Below, in pieces: positions 15,658-24,328 of a stretch of DNA of 64,000 bases. A model generated the notes under the pieces. That model ran no database searches. It saw nothing but the letters and a program-made list of their open reading frames with translations, and was not told where the DNA came from. The translations under genes were made by a program, and so were the position numbers. Source of the DNA: Zhouia spongiae (lineage in GTDB: Bacteria > Bacteroidota > Bacteroidia > Flavobacteriales > Flavobacteriaceae); the NCBI RefSeq assembly GCF_022760175.1, contig NZ_CP094326.1:1972804-2036803 (forward strand). Direction: 5' to 3'. Numbering within the stretch: position 1 is the stretch's first letter; the number at the start of each line of letters is the position of its first letter.

Positions 15658-16950
15658 ATGATACTCATATATATAGAAAAAAAGACCCCCCGTTTAAATT
15701 ATATCTTAAAACACATTTTTACTAAAATGTTGTTGGTAGATTACAGGACTACTGAAGATGCTGAAGAGTTTCTAGCCTTTATCGGGCCTAAAATAAACTA
15801 TAGTAAAAGTCCTTTAAACGGAGAGTTTTTTATCCGTGCCCATGATCTTTTGTTCGAACAGGGAATATCTGATGTCGAGGTTGTAATTCAGGATTGGATT
15901 GACGTGCCCTGTTTTTTTTCGACCTCAGAAAAAAGTCACCTCCCTTTCGATATTTTTGCTGCCAGTTTTTACCTTTTGAGCAGGTATGAAGAGTATCTTC
16001 CGCATGTAAAGGATGAGCACGGACGCTATCCGGCGGAGGAGAGTCTGGCCTATAAGCATAAGTTTCTGGAATTACCTGTAGTAGATCTGTGGATCGGGAA
16101 GCTTAAACATATATTAGAGACGTATTATCCGTCCTATCAGTTTAAAAAGAAAGAATTTAAAAGCATTCCGGTAATAGATGTTCCCGTGCTTTATAATTAC
16201 AGAAAGAAAGGAATCATCAGAACCATTGCTTCAACAATTTTAGATCTGGCCTATTTTAACCTGAAAGATGTTTTTGAACGTTTTCAGGTCTTATTGGGAT
16301 TAAAAAGAGATCCTTTCGATAATTTTGATGAACTGATCAGACTTCATAAAGAAAATAGTATAGATGCCATTTACTTTTTTCTGATGGGAGATTATTCTGC
16401 TTATGATAAGAATATATCGGTCAATAATCCCAGTTTCAGGGGGTTGGTAAAATCGGTGGCCGATTACAGTATTGTTTCATTAATGGCTTCTTATGAGGCT
16501 TTTGATAATGTAGAATTATTAAAGAAGGAGAGAAAGCGACTTATAGATTTTGTCAATAGACCGGTGAAAAAGGCTCGGTGGAGGTTTAACAGGTTGAATA
16601 TTCCCGAAAGCTACAGGACGATGACAACTGCGGAATTTAATGAAGATTATACAATGGGGTATTCAGCTCATATAGGCTTCAGAGCAGGAACCTGTACACC
16701 TTTTAATTTTTACGATATCAGTTTTGAAGAGCAGTTACCGATAAAAGTTGTGCCGTTTTGTGCTTCTTACATACTGATACAAAATGCAGTGAACTTCCAG
16801 CAAATAAAAAGAAAACTAATGTCGTTGCAGGAATCCGTTAAAAAGGTAGAGGGGACGTTTGTAGTTATATTCTCTAATGAAGTTTTAAATTTTGAAACCA
16901 GAAAACAACTTTGGGAACTATATAGGGAGATGTTTTCTGAAAAAGAATAA
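15658..16950 (+). CDS. Polysaccharide-deacetylase-like protein lacking expected metal ligands
   Basis: A 430-residue protein with no signal peptide. Its layout follows a Bacteroidetes family with an N-terminal domain (PFDIFAASFYLLSRYEEYLP near residue 100) and a C-terminal NodB-like deacetylase domain (EDYTMGYSAHIGFRAGT at 329-345). Active relatives, as I recall them, have an Asp-x-Asp motif, an H-P-S-Y motif and an H-N-E motif. Here the matching places read D174-V-P176, M276-A-S-Y279 and S406-N-E408. Metal binding therefore looks lost while the fold is kept. It starts on the base after the radC stop and is followed at once by the YjjG-type gene, so the three form an operon. The assignment to the fold is fairly sure; the loss of activity is inference. 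Confidence 0.7.
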   Translation: MILIYIEKKTPRLNYILKHIFTKMLLVDYRTTEDAEEFLAFIGPKINYSKSPLNGEFFIRAHDLLFEQGISDVEVVIQDWIDVPCFFSTSEKSHLPFDIFAASFYLLSRYEEYLPHVKDEHGRYPAEESLAYKHKFLELPVVDLWIGKLKHILETYYPSYQFKKKEFKSIPVIDVPVLYNYRKKGIIRTIASTILDLAYFNLKDVFERFQVLLGLKRDPFDNFDELIRLHKENSIDAIYFFLMGDYSAYDKNISVNNPSFRGLVKSVADYSIVSLMASYEAFDNVELLKKERKRLIDFVNRPVKKARWRFNRLNIPESYRTMTTAEFNEDYTMGYSAHIGFRAGTCTPFNFYDISFEEQLPIKVVPFCASYILIQNAVNFQQIKRKLMSLQESVKKVEGTFVVIFSNEVLNFETRKQLWELYREMFSEKE

Positions 16951-17643
16951 ATGAAGATGAAAGATAAGATAACAGATGTTTTTTTTGATCTGGACCATAC
17001 CCTGTGGGATTTTGAAAAAAATTCAGCACTCACTTTCAATAAAATATTACCTCAGAATGGGGTAAATGTATCACTTGATGATTTTCTGAAATGCTATCGC
17101 CAGGTAAATATGCATTATTGGAAATTATACAGGGAAGAAAAAGTTACCAAAGAGCAGTTGAGATATTCGAGGTTAAAGGAAACCTTCGATCGATTGGATT
17201 ATAAAATAGAAGATGAGCTGATAACGGTCTTGTCGGAGGAGTATATTCGGTATTTAACCGGTTTTAACCATTTGTTTGATGAGGCCATACCCATACTCGA
17301 TTATTTAAGACCAAAATATAAGCTGCATATCATCACCAATGGTTTCGCAGAAGTGCAAACCGGTAAACTGGAGAATTCAAAAATATCTGATTATTTTATT
17401 CATATCATAAATTCTGAAAGTGCGGGAGTGAAAAAACCGGATCCTAGAATATTTAATTATGCCCTTACCAAAGCCCGGGTAGAAGCTGACAAGGCTATTA
17501 TGATAGGAGATAACTATGAAGCCGATGTGCTGGGGGCTAAAAATGTAGGGATGCATACGATCCATTTTAACGTACACAATGATGCTGTTAACGAACAAGA
17601 TGTTAAAATAGATAATTTGTTGGAAATTAAGGGCTATCTTTAA
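16951..17643 (+). CDS. YjjG-family HAD phosphatase (noncanonical pyrimidine nucleotidase)
   Basis: A 230-residue HAD-superfamily hydrolase. Motif I is VFFDLDHTLWDFEKNS, containing the nucleophile Asp; motif II is the ITNG in LHIITNGFAE; the motif III Lys is in GVKKPDPRIF; and motif IV is MIGDNYEADVLGA. The LWDFEKNS sequence after motif I and the C1 cap are typical of YjjG, which removes phosphate from abnormal pyrimidine nucleotides. It begins on the base after the previous stop and is the third gene of the radC operon. Confidence 0.9.
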   Translation: MKMKDKITDVFFDLDHTLWDFEKNSALTFNKILPQNGVNVSLDDFLKCYRQVNMHYWKLYREEKVTKEQLRYSRLKETFDRLDYKIEDELITVLSEEYIRYLTGFNHLFDEAIPILDYLRPKYKLHIITNGFAEVQTGKLENSKISDYFIHIINSESAGVKKPDPRIFNYALTKARVEADKAIMIGDNYEADVLGAKNVGMHTIHFNVHNDAVNEQDVKIDNLLEIKGYL

Positions 17644-17673
17644 GAGTATAGATCAATTTTCCTGTTTTAAGGT

Positions 17674-18237
17674 ATGTTAAAGATGGTACTTCAAATAAGA
17701 ATAGTAATATGTTTATTTCTCTTGTTGTTAGTGTCATGCGTAAAAGATGTTGATTTCGATCAGGTAGATAATATTCGGCTGACACCTGTTTTTGAAGGGA
17801 GCTTTGTTTACTTCGATATAGAAGCAAACCAATTTGTGGAAAACGGACAGGAAATGATTTCCGCTGGCGATCTTGTAAAAATGGATGCTGTGTCAGAGTC
17901 TTTTTCCGTAAACAATCTTGTACGGGCAGATTTTCATTTTCAGTTTACCAATACCATTAGCAGGAATTTTGAGATCACCCTGAATTTTCTGGATAAAAAT
18001 CAGGAGGTACTTCGTGCTCTATCGTATGATATTCCGGCTTCGTCAGGGGCTGATGTTGAAGTTAAGGATACTGTTATATTTTCGGGAGATAGTATAGGGC
18101 AGTTGACAAGTACCGTGTTGTTAGGGATGGAAATAGTGTTAGTGGACGGAACTCCCGGGCTTACTGAAACTTCTGAAGGCAGCGTGTCAATGAATTCTTT
18201 TGTAACCATATATTTACAAGTAGAAGATGATAAGTAG
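17674..18237 (+). CDS. Hypothetical lipoprotein paired with a DUF5723-type protein
   Basis: An unrecognised 187-residue protein with a lipoprotein signal ending in the lipobox LLVSC near residue 23, followed by KDVDFDQ. The rest looks like a beta-rich domain (SRNFEITLNFLDKNQEVLR and SFVTIYLQVEDDK). It overlaps the next gene by 11 bases, so the two are very probably made together, and the pairing with a predicted outer-membrane barrel suggests both act at the outer membrane. No enzyme motif is visible. Confidence 0.65.
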   Translation: MLKMVLQIRIVICLFLLLLVSCVKDVDFDQVDNIRLTPVFEGSFVYFDIEANQFVENGQEMISAGDLVKMDAVSESFSVNNLVRADFHFQFTNTISRNFEITLNFLDKNQEVLRALSYDIPASSGADVEVKDTVIFSGDSIGQLTSTVLLGMEIVLVDGTPGLTETSEGSVSMNSFVTIYLQVEDDK

Positions 18238-19645
18238 GGTTATATACATAACCTGGTTTTGGGTTGTTTTGGGGAGCGCTCAGAATAAACAATTGCTATA
18301 CGACTTCACCCAGATTCCACAATCATTAATGCAAAACCCCGGGGCTAATGTAAATAACGAATGGCATGCAGGATTACCATTATTGTCCGGGGTGTATATA
18401 AGTGCAGGTTCCAGTGGTTTTTCTGTTTATGATGTTTTTGCTGATGACGGTGTCGATATTAACGATAAAATAAGGGATGTGATTTACACTGCCGGAAGTA
18501 ATGATATTATGTCGGTTCATGAAGAAGTAGAAATACTGTTTGGCGGGTTTAAGGGGCGTAGTGGCTGGCACGAAAAGAATTATTACTCTTTCGGGTGGTA
18601 CCAGGAGTTCGATCATTTTAATTATTGGCCTCGCGATCTGGCTATTTTGGCCTATGACGGGAATAGAGATTATCTGGGTCAGCGATTTAACCTGAGGCAC
18701 GCTACAGTGAAGACTGAGTTGGTAAGTGTGCTTCATTTTGGAGTATTGCGGAAAGTAAGTGAAAGCCTTTCTGTAGGTGGACGGCTTAAAGTATATTCCG
18801 GAATAGCAGATATAACGTCGACGCATAACAATGGTCGTTTTTTTACAGATTTCGGAACCAATAATGAATATGTTCATACGGTGATTGCCGATCTGGAACT
18901 GAATACTTCGGGGTATGGGATTATAGATGAATTGGAGGATGGTAATGATATCGCCAGTGGTCTGTACGGAAGATTTAAAAGGCGTGCCCTATTAGGAGGG
19001 AACCTCGGTATGGGAGTTGATTTAGGATTTAGTTATAAGTTTAAAAAAAAATGGAAGTTAACGGCGAGTGTCTTGGATTTTGGTTTTATTCACCACTCGA
19101 AGGATGTGAAGAATTACGCATACCGGGGCAGGTATGATTTTGAAGGCTTGGACCTGGTTTTTCCGGGTATAATTGATGATGATGGCGATGTTTATGACTA
19201 TTGGCAGGATCTTGCAGACGAATTGGAAGAACTTTATGATACCACCTCAACGAGGTATACGACTTTAAGACCGCTAAGGCTGAATGCGGGTTTGTCATAC
19301 GCTTTCGGAAGGAAGGGAGGAAAGGATTGTGATTGCAGGGCTTATGAAAAAGATTATGATAATACTCTTGGGGTACATTTTTCAGCCATTCACAGGCCAA
19401 GATATCCGCAATTGGCCCTGACAGCGTACTACCAAAAGAGAATCGCCGATTTTTTACAGGCAAGGGCAGCTTATACAGTTGATAAATTTTCTGCAACAAA
19501 TATAGGAATTGGACTTTCGACACATTTTGGTAATTTTAATTTATATATTTTAGCAGATAATCTGTTGGAATATGAAAATCTGGCCGATGCTCACAATGCT
19601 TCGGTTCAGTTTGGAATAAATTATATAGTTCCGGAGAGAAATTAA
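18227..19645 (+). CDS. DUF5723-type outer-membrane protein
   Basis: A 472-residue protein with a short signal peptide (VIYITWFWVVLGSAQ), then KQLLYDFTQIPQSLMQNPGA, which resembles the start of the DUF5723 outer-membrane proteins of Bacteroidetes. The remainder alternates hydrophobic and polar residues in beta-strand fashion, with repeated LRLNAGLSYAFG- and IGIGLSTHFGNFNLYILADN-like strands and an aromatic C-terminal region, fitting a beta-barrel. A CDCR cysteine cluster lies near residue 370. The role is unknown. It is co-transcribed with the lipoprotein gene it overlaps. Confidence 0.7.
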   Translation: MISRVIYITWFWVVLGSAQNKQLLYDFTQIPQSLMQNPGANVNNEWHAGLPLLSGVYISAGSSGFSVYDVFADDGVDINDKIRDVIYTAGSNDIMSVHEEVEILFGGFKGRSGWHEKNYYSFGWYQEFDHFNYWPRDLAILAYDGNRDYLGQRFNLRHATVKTELVSVLHFGVLRKVSESLSVGGRLKVYSGIADITSTHNNGRFFTDFGTNNEYVHTVIADLELNTSGYGIIDELEDGNDIASGLYGRFKRRALLGGNLGMGVDLGFSYKFKKKWKLTASVLDFGFIHHSKDVKNYAYRGRYDFEGLDLVFPGIIDDDGDVYDYWQDLADELEELYDTTSTRYTTLRPLRLNAGLSYAFGRKGGKDCDCRAYEKDYDNTLGVHFSAIHRPRYPQLALTAYYQKRIADFLQARAAYTVDKFSATNIGIGLSTHFGNFNLYILADNLLEYENLADAHNASVQFGINYIVPERN

Positions 19646-19749
19646 TTAAATTAAAGAGAGGTATAATAAATGTACATTTGATGTTTGCAAAGAATCTAAG
19701 TATTGTTGTTTGTCCTCTTTTACTCATTACGAATAATAAAAGTAAAATA

Positions 19750-20538
19750 ATGAAGAAGTTCTTAATTGTCTTTTTAATCAGTGCATATGGTTTTGCACAG
19801 AGTTCAGTAAATGAATACAAATATGTGGTAGTGCCAAAAAAGTTTGATTTTTTAAAGGAAGAAAATCAATACCGAATGAATACTATGACTAAGTTTTTGT
19901 TGGAGGAAAGTAATTTTAATGCAGTGTATAGTGATGAGATGCCTGCGGATTTAAAAAACAATCCTTGTCAGGGGTTGAAAGTTGATGTGATAAATGACTC
20001 AGGTCTTTTTACGACAAAGCTGAAAGTAGTCTTAAAGGATTGTGGAGACAGGATCGTGTATACATCCGAAGAAGGTAAAAGTAAGATCAAAGAGTATCAG
20101 GGAGCCTATCATGAGGCTTTAAGAGGGGCTTTTAAGTCGCTTAAAGCACTTAATTATGCATACCAGCCTAAAGAAGGAGAAAGTGTTGTAGAGGTGAGGA
20201 ATACTCCTGCCGCACAGTTAACACCTGCCAGAACGGTAGAAAAGCCTGCTGAGATCGTAAGAGAAGTTGAAGCATCGGCGGCTACTGTAGTAACAAATGC
20301 TAAATTGAGTGAAAGCGATTTAGGGACGTTGTACGCACAGCCTATAGCAAACGGATACCAGCTTGTGGACATGACGCCTCAGGTGGTTATGTTTTTAAAA
20401 GCGACATCCCAGCAAAATATGTTTATTGCACAAAGAGGTGCATTAAGCGGCACTGTATATCAGGATGCAGGTAAATGGTATTTTGAATATTACGATGGGG
20501 GTAAATTGATGAAAGAAGAATTGAAAATTAAGTTTTAG
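19750..20538 (+). CDS. Hypothetical secreted protein
   Basis: A 262-residue protein that I do not recognise by function. The start at 19750 is chosen because MKKFLIVFLISAYGFAQ is a clean signal peptide; an upstream ATG at 19678 would add 24 residues before it. The mature N-terminus, SSVNEYKYVVVPKKFDFLKEENQYRMNTM, resembles a family of small exported proteins common in flavobacteria. A Pro/Ala/Glu-rich linker (about residues 145-180) separates this from a C-terminal domain ending GKWYFEYYDGGKLMKEELKIKF. It follows the DUF5723-type gene after about 100 bases and ends at a terminator. Confidence 0.65.
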   Translation: MKKFLIVFLISAYGFAQSSVNEYKYVVVPKKFDFLKEENQYRMNTMTKFLLEESNFNAVYSDEMPADLKNNPCQGLKVDVINDSGLFTTKLKVVLKDCGDRIVYTSEEGKSKIKEYQGAYHEALRGAFKSLKALNYAYQPKEGESVVEVRNTPAAQLTPARTVEKPAEIVREVEASAATVVTNAKLSESDLGTLYAQPIANGYQLVDMTPQVVMFLKATSQQNMFIAQRGALSGTVYQDAGKWYFEYYDGGKLMKEELKIKF

Positions 20539-20564
20539 TTATTAACGGGCGTTATTGAATAATG

Positions 20565-20591
20565 AACACCGATTAATGATCGGTGTTTTTT
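20565..20591 (+). terminator. Terminator after the secreted protein gene
   Basis: Arms AACACCGAT (20565-20573) and ATCGGTGTT (20579-20587) with a five-base loop and a T-run. Confidence 0.88.
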
Positions 20592-20646
20592 ATGGCCTGT
20601 TATTAGGCTTTTAAGGCTTTACTCGATCATCGGGATTTAAATGCTC

Positions 20647-20806
20647 CGACGCTTGCCCTGTGAAATAGTCCTGACGGAATTTCACAGGGCTTGTGTCGAA
20701 ATGTTTTGCCATGCGCCGGCTGGCTCCATCGCTAAAAAGGTCTACCAGACCTTTTCTTTACACTTGGCCCTCTGGTGGGCTTACCCCGAGGTAGTGTCAC
20801 AGGGCC
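20647..20806. other. Structured GC-rich intergenic element with three hairpins
   Basis: The 404-base gap between two genes holds no convincing gene but three strong hairpins. The first has perfect 12-bp arms GCCCTGTGAAAT (20655-20666) and ATTTCACAGGGC (20679-20690), enclosed by CGAC/GTCG (20647-20650 and 20695-20698). The second has perfect 9-bp arms AAAAGGTCT (20735-20743) and AGACCTTTT (20747-20755). The third pairs GGCCCTCTG (20766-20774) with CACAGGGCC (20798-20806) with one mismatch and reuses the CAGGGC core of the first. The stretch is visibly richer in GC than its flanks. It could be a dispersed repeat, a structured RNA or a decayed mobile element; sequence alone does not decide. Its strand is unknown. 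Confidence 0.5.
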
Positions 20807-20942
20807 GCCTAACCTGGTATGATGCCTTAATTCGCCATCCTGTCTATCATATGCTCAGGCTTTTGATTTTCTTGCTGTACAGGTGTTATTGTTGCTCTTT
20901 ATAACAAAAAGATTTTGTTTGGATAGATAAATATGTTTTTGT

Positions 20943-21293
20943 TTAAACCCTCAGGATTTTTTCCATAACCTTTCCTTTGGCAAGTTCGTCAATGAGTTTG
21001 TCCAGGTATCTGATTTTTTGCATCAGTTCGTTTTCTATTTCTTCTACCCTATAACCACATATTACGCCTTTAATTTTTGAAACATTCGGATTTATTTGGG
21101 GAGCTTCGGCAAAGAAGGTCTCAAAATCGGTATTATTATCGATTTGTTGTTGTAAAGTGTCTTTGTTGTATCCTGTGAGCCAGTAGATAATGGTGTCTAC
21201 TTCTTCTTTGGTACGGCCTTTTTTTTCTGCTTTCTGAATATAGTGAGGGTAGACACTTGCAAACGACATCTTAAATATTCTGGTGTTCTTCAT
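20943..21293 (-). CDS. DUF2200 family protein
   Basis: A 116-residue soluble protein matching DUF2200 from end to end: [19 protein letters not shown] at the start, [22 protein letters not shown] and then [21 protein letters not shown]. The function of the family is unknown. It lies just downstream of rarA on the same strand, 45 bases from its stop, and may be co-transcribed with it. Confidence 0.88.
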   Translation of the reverse strand: MKNTRIFKMSFASVYPHYIQKAEKKGRTKEEVDTIIYWLTGYNKDTLQQQIDNNTDFETFFAEAPQINPNVSKIKGVICGYRVEEIENELMQKIRYLDKLIDELAKGKVMEKILRV

Positions 21294-21338
21294 AACGTTA
21301 TTTATTGTGAAGTGTGTATAGCGATCAACGTTTCAATA

Positions 21339-22616
21339 TTAATATCCGTACTTGTTCTTCCATTTGTTTTTCAGGTATTCACGCAATGCATTTTCACGTT
21401 GATTGTTACCGGGGGTGAAAAACTTGGTGTTTTTTATTTCATCGGGTAAAAATTCCTGTTCAATAAAATTGTTTTCATAATTATGAGCATACTGGTAATC
21501 TTTACCGTAGCCTATGTCTTTCATCAGTTTGGTAGGTGCGTTTCTGAGGTGTAGAGGTACCGAAAGATCGCCTGTTTGCCTTACTTTCTGCACGGCCTCG
21601 TTTATGGCCATATAGGAGGCGTTGCTTTTAGGAGAAGTAGCCAGGTAAATAGCACACTGGCTCAGGATTATCCTGGCTTCAGGATAGCCGATGGTTGTAA
21701 CTGCCTGAAAAGTGTTATTAGCCATTATTAAGGCGGTAGGGTTTGCATTACCAATATCCTCGGAAGCGGCAATGAGCATCCTGCGGGCAATAAATTTAAC
21801 GTCTTCTCCTCCTTCGATCATGCGGGCGAGCCAGTAAACAGCTCCATTCGGGTCGCTGCCCCGTATCGATTTGATGAAAGCCGAAACGATATCGTAATGT
21901 TGTTCACCTGTTTTGTCGTAAAGTACCGTATTCTTCTGTACTTTTTGAAGAACAATGTCGTTGGTAATTACGATATGGTCTTTTCCGTCGGCATTAATAA
22001 TCAGTTCAAAAATATTTAAAAGCTTTCTTCCATCACCTCCAGATAGCCGTAACAAGGCTTCGGTTTCTTTGAGTTTTATTTTTTTATGGACTAAGATTTC
22101 ATCCTTTTCTATAGCACGTTGTAATAGGTTTTCGAGATCTTCTTTATTGAAGGGATTAAGGATATATACCTGGCACCTGGAGAGTAAAGCGGGGATTACT
22201 TCGAAGCTTGGGTTTTCGGTAGTAGCACCGATAAGGGTAACCCATCCTTTTTCAACTGCTGCGAGTAAAGAGTCTTGTTGCGCCTTACTGAACCTGTGAA
22301 TCTCATCGATAAACAGTATTGGGTTTTTGGTAGTGAAAAGTCCTCCGCTCTGTTTTGCTTTTTCTATGACCTCCCGTACGTCTTTTACCCCGCTGCTAAT
22401 GGCGCTTAATGTATAGAAGGGTCTGCCGCTTTCGTTGGCAATGATATTGGCCAGCGTGGTTTTTCCGGTTCCTGGTGGTCCCCAAAGAATTAGGGAAGGT
22501 ATAATACCTTTTTTTATCTGTAAGGTTAAAGATCCTGCTTCGCCAATGAGGTGCTGTTGACTGATATAATCGTCAAGTGTCTTTGGTCGAATTCGTTCAG
22601 CGAGTGGTTCATTCAT
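21339..22616 (-). CDS. rarA: Replication-associated recombination protein A (RarA/MgsA AAA+ ATPase)
   Basis: A 425-residue AAA+ ATPase related to clamp-loader subunits and RuvB, acting at stalled replication forks. It begins [18 protein letters not shown]; Walker A is [16 protein letters not shown] near residue 45, Walker B is [17 protein letters not shown] and sensor 1 is [16 protein letters not shown]. The C-terminal half carries the MgsA tetramerisation domain ([24 protein letters not shown], and the end [19 protein letters not shown]). It diverges from the rhomboid gene. Confidence 0.96.
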   Translation of the reverse strand: MNEPLAERIRPKTLDDYISQQHLIGEAGSLTLQIKKGIIPSLILWGPPGTGKTTLANIIANESGRPFYTLSAISSGVKDVREVIEKAKQSGGLFTTKNPILFIDEIHRFSKAQQDSLLAAVEKGWVTLIGATTENPSFEVIPALLSRCQVYILNPFNKEDLENLLQRAIEKDEILVHKKIKLKETEALLRLSGGDGRKLLNIFELIINADGKDHIVITNDIVLQKVQKNTVLYDKTGEQHYDIVSAFIKSIRGSDPNGAVYWLARMIEGGEDVKFIARRMLIAASEDIGNANPTALIMANNTFQAVTTIGYPEARIILSQCAIYLATSPKSNASYMAINEAVQKVRQTGDLSVPLHLRNAPTKLMKDIGYGKDYQYAHNYENNFIEQEFLPDEIKNTKFFTPGNNQRENALREYLKNKWKNKYGY

Positions 22617-22665
22617 AAATCAAAATTACTATATTTCCGTTGGGGAATTTACAATTTTAGCAATT

Positions 22666-23439
22666 ATGTCTCTTACAATGAAAGAATATACGGGGTTTAA
22701 GTTTGATGTTAATGTTCTTTTAATGCCCTTGTTGTTTGTGCTTACCATATGGTTTGTTTACTGGTTCGAATTTGTATTTGGCGAAGACCTGACCAGCTAT
22801 GGTATTTATCCGAGAAGAATTTCTGGGTTGAGAGGAGTTTTGTTCAGTCCTTTTATTCATGCGTCTACGAGCCATTTGTACAATAATACCGTTCCGGCTT
22901 TTGTGTTGCTGGGGGCCTTAGTTTTTTTTTACAGGAAGGTGGCTCTTAAGGTTTTTGTTATGGGGGTACTTATAAGCGGGCTGCTGACCTGGTTTATTGG
23001 GCGGTCGTCCTACCATATAGGGGCCAGCAGTTTAATATATGTGCTGGTCAGTTTTATATTTTTTAAAGGGATTTTTACCCGGTACTACCGGTTGATAGCT
23101 TTGTCGCTGATAGTGGTTTTTATGTATGGAGGAATGCTATGGTATGTATTCCCTATTAAGCAGGGGATGTCGTGGGAAGGCCATTTATCGGGATTACTTA
23201 CCGGATTTTTATTGGCATACTTTATAAAATATAATCCGGGCAAACCGAAAAGGTACAAATGGGAGGAGCCTTCTTCTGAGCTTGATGATCCTTTTCTCAG
23301 GCATTTTGATAAAGAAGGGAATTTTATTCCGTCGAGTGAGATGGAAGATGATCCGGAAGCTTATGACGATACCATCTCAACCGGGAAAAATATCCAGATC
23401 AATTATCATTACAAGAAGAAAGATACACCAGGTGATTAG
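22666..23439 (+). CDS. Rhomboid family intramembrane serine protease
   Basis: A 257-residue protein with about six transmembrane segments. The catalytic dyad is visible as Ser121 in HIGASSLIY and His173 in WEGHLSGLLTG; FIHASTSHLYNNTVPAF near residue 63 is the conserved loop with the HxxxxHxxxN pattern. The cytoplasmic C-terminal tail of about 60 residues is charged and rich in Asp and Glu. Substrates are unknown. It converges on rlmB with only 7 bases between stop codons. Confidence 0.9.
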   Translation: MSLTMKEYTGFKFDVNVLLMPLLFVLTIWFVYWFEFVFGEDLTSYGIYPRRISGLRGVLFSPFIHASTSHLYNNTVPAFVLLGALVFFYRKVALKVFVMGVLISGLLTWFIGRSSYHIGASSLIYVLVSFIFFKGIFTRYYRLIALSLIVVFMYGGMLWYVFPIKQGMSWEGHLSGLLTGFLLAYFIKYNPGKPKRYKWEEPSSELDDPFLRHFDKEGNFIPSSEMEDDPEAYDDTISTGKNIQINYHYKKKDTPGD

Positions 23440-23446
23440 GTTGTGG

Positions 23447-24184
23447 TTATGCAAGTCGCTGACGAACCGTCTCGTATAAAAAAGCACCACAGGCTACAGA
23501 TACATTTAAGGAGCCTATAGATCCGTACATAGGTAATTTTGCTTTTTCATCGATTAACTTTAACACGGCAGGGGAGATACCTACATCTTCGGCTCCCATG
23601 ATAATAGCTGTGGGTTCTTTAAAGTTAACATCGTAAATAGTGCTTTCTGTTTTTTCGGTAGCGGCAACAGTTTTGATCCCTGATGCCTGAAGGTGAAAAA
23701 TAGCGTCTTTTATGTGGTCTACTTTACAGATTGGAACGTTAAATACAGCTCCGGCAGATGTTTTTACCGTATCGGCAGTAATGGGTGCGGATCCTTTTTT
23801 CTGGATGATGATACCATGTACGCCGGTACATTCGGCCGTACGGATAATAGCTCCGAAATTACGTACATCTGACAGTTGATCCAGGATCAGGAAAAGAGGG
23901 GTCTTCCCTGATTCAATTACTTCAAGGATAAGGTTGTCTAAATCGTGAAACTCAACAGGCGAAGTGTTGGCTATTACCCCCTGGTGATTCTTTTTAGATA
24001 GCCGGTTCAGTTTTTCTACGGGGACATAAGAAGCGCTGATCCCTTCTTTGCGGACCAGGTTTTCCAGGTCGTTGATAAGATCACCACGTAATCCTTTTTG
24101 AATAAAAATCTTGTCGACTGTCTTGCCGCTATTGATGGCTTCGATAACAGTTCTGATGCCGTAAATCTGGTACTCGTTCTTCAT
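23447..24184 (-). CDS. rlmB: 23S rRNA (guanosine-2'-O)-methyltransferase RlmB (TrmH/SpoU family)
   Basis: A 245-residue SPOUT methyltransferase. The N-terminal substrate-binding domain (YQIYGIRTVIEAI) is followed by the knotted domain with motif 1 LDQLSDVRNFGAIIRTAECTGV, motif 2 AIIMGAEDVGISP and motif 3 GSIGSLNVSVACGAFLYETVRQ. It methylates a guanosine in the peptidyl-transferase region. The ATG at 24184 is preferred to a TTG at 24193 because a TAnnTTTG promoter element overlaps the longer start. The exact target position is assumed from E. coli RlmB. Confidence 0.92.
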   Translation of the reverse strand: MKNEYQIYGIRTVIEAINSGKTVDKIFIQKGLRGDLINDLENLVRKEGISASYVPVEKLNRLSKKNHQGVIANTSPVEFHDLDNLILEVIESGKTPLFLILDQLSDVRNFGAIIRTAECTGVHGIIIQKKGSAPITADTVKTSAGAVFNVPICKVDHIKDAIFHLQASGIKTVAATEKTESTIYDVNFKEPTAIIMGAEDVGISPAVLKLIDEKAKLPMYGSIGSLNVSVACGAFLYETVRQRLA

Positions 24185-24190
24185 AAGGTG

Positions 24191-24198
24191 CAAAGGTA
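24191..24198 (-). promoter_or_regulatory. Putative -7 promoter element for rlmB
   Basis: On the minus strand this reads TACCTTTG, matching TAnnTTTG, only six bases before the ATG at 24184. The message would be nearly leaderless, and the position rules against the TTG start at 24193. Confidence 0.45.
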
Positions 24199-24271
24199 GG
24201 GAAAAGGAAATTAAATTAATTGATAATGTCGGAAAAGCAAGAAATGTATATGGGAGGATATGTATATAAAT

Positions 24272-24299
24272 AACAAAAGAGCCGGCCGGCTCTTTTGTT
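24272..24299 (-). terminator. Terminator of the susCD operon
   Basis: A perfect 28-base palindrome with arms AACAAAAGAGCCGG and CCGGCTCTTTTGTT lies just past the SusD-like stop; T-runs on both sides allow either direction. Confidence 0.88.
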
Positions 24300-24328
24300 T
24301 TATTTGGAAATAAAAATCTAATTTATAA

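Noticed and set aside
20641-20904. Open frame of 87 codons in the structured intergenic element
   Set aside because: The frame runs straight through three strong hairpins, has an odd Cys/His/Trp-rich composition, no ribosome binding site and no family resemblance. Higher GC alone explains the lack of stops.
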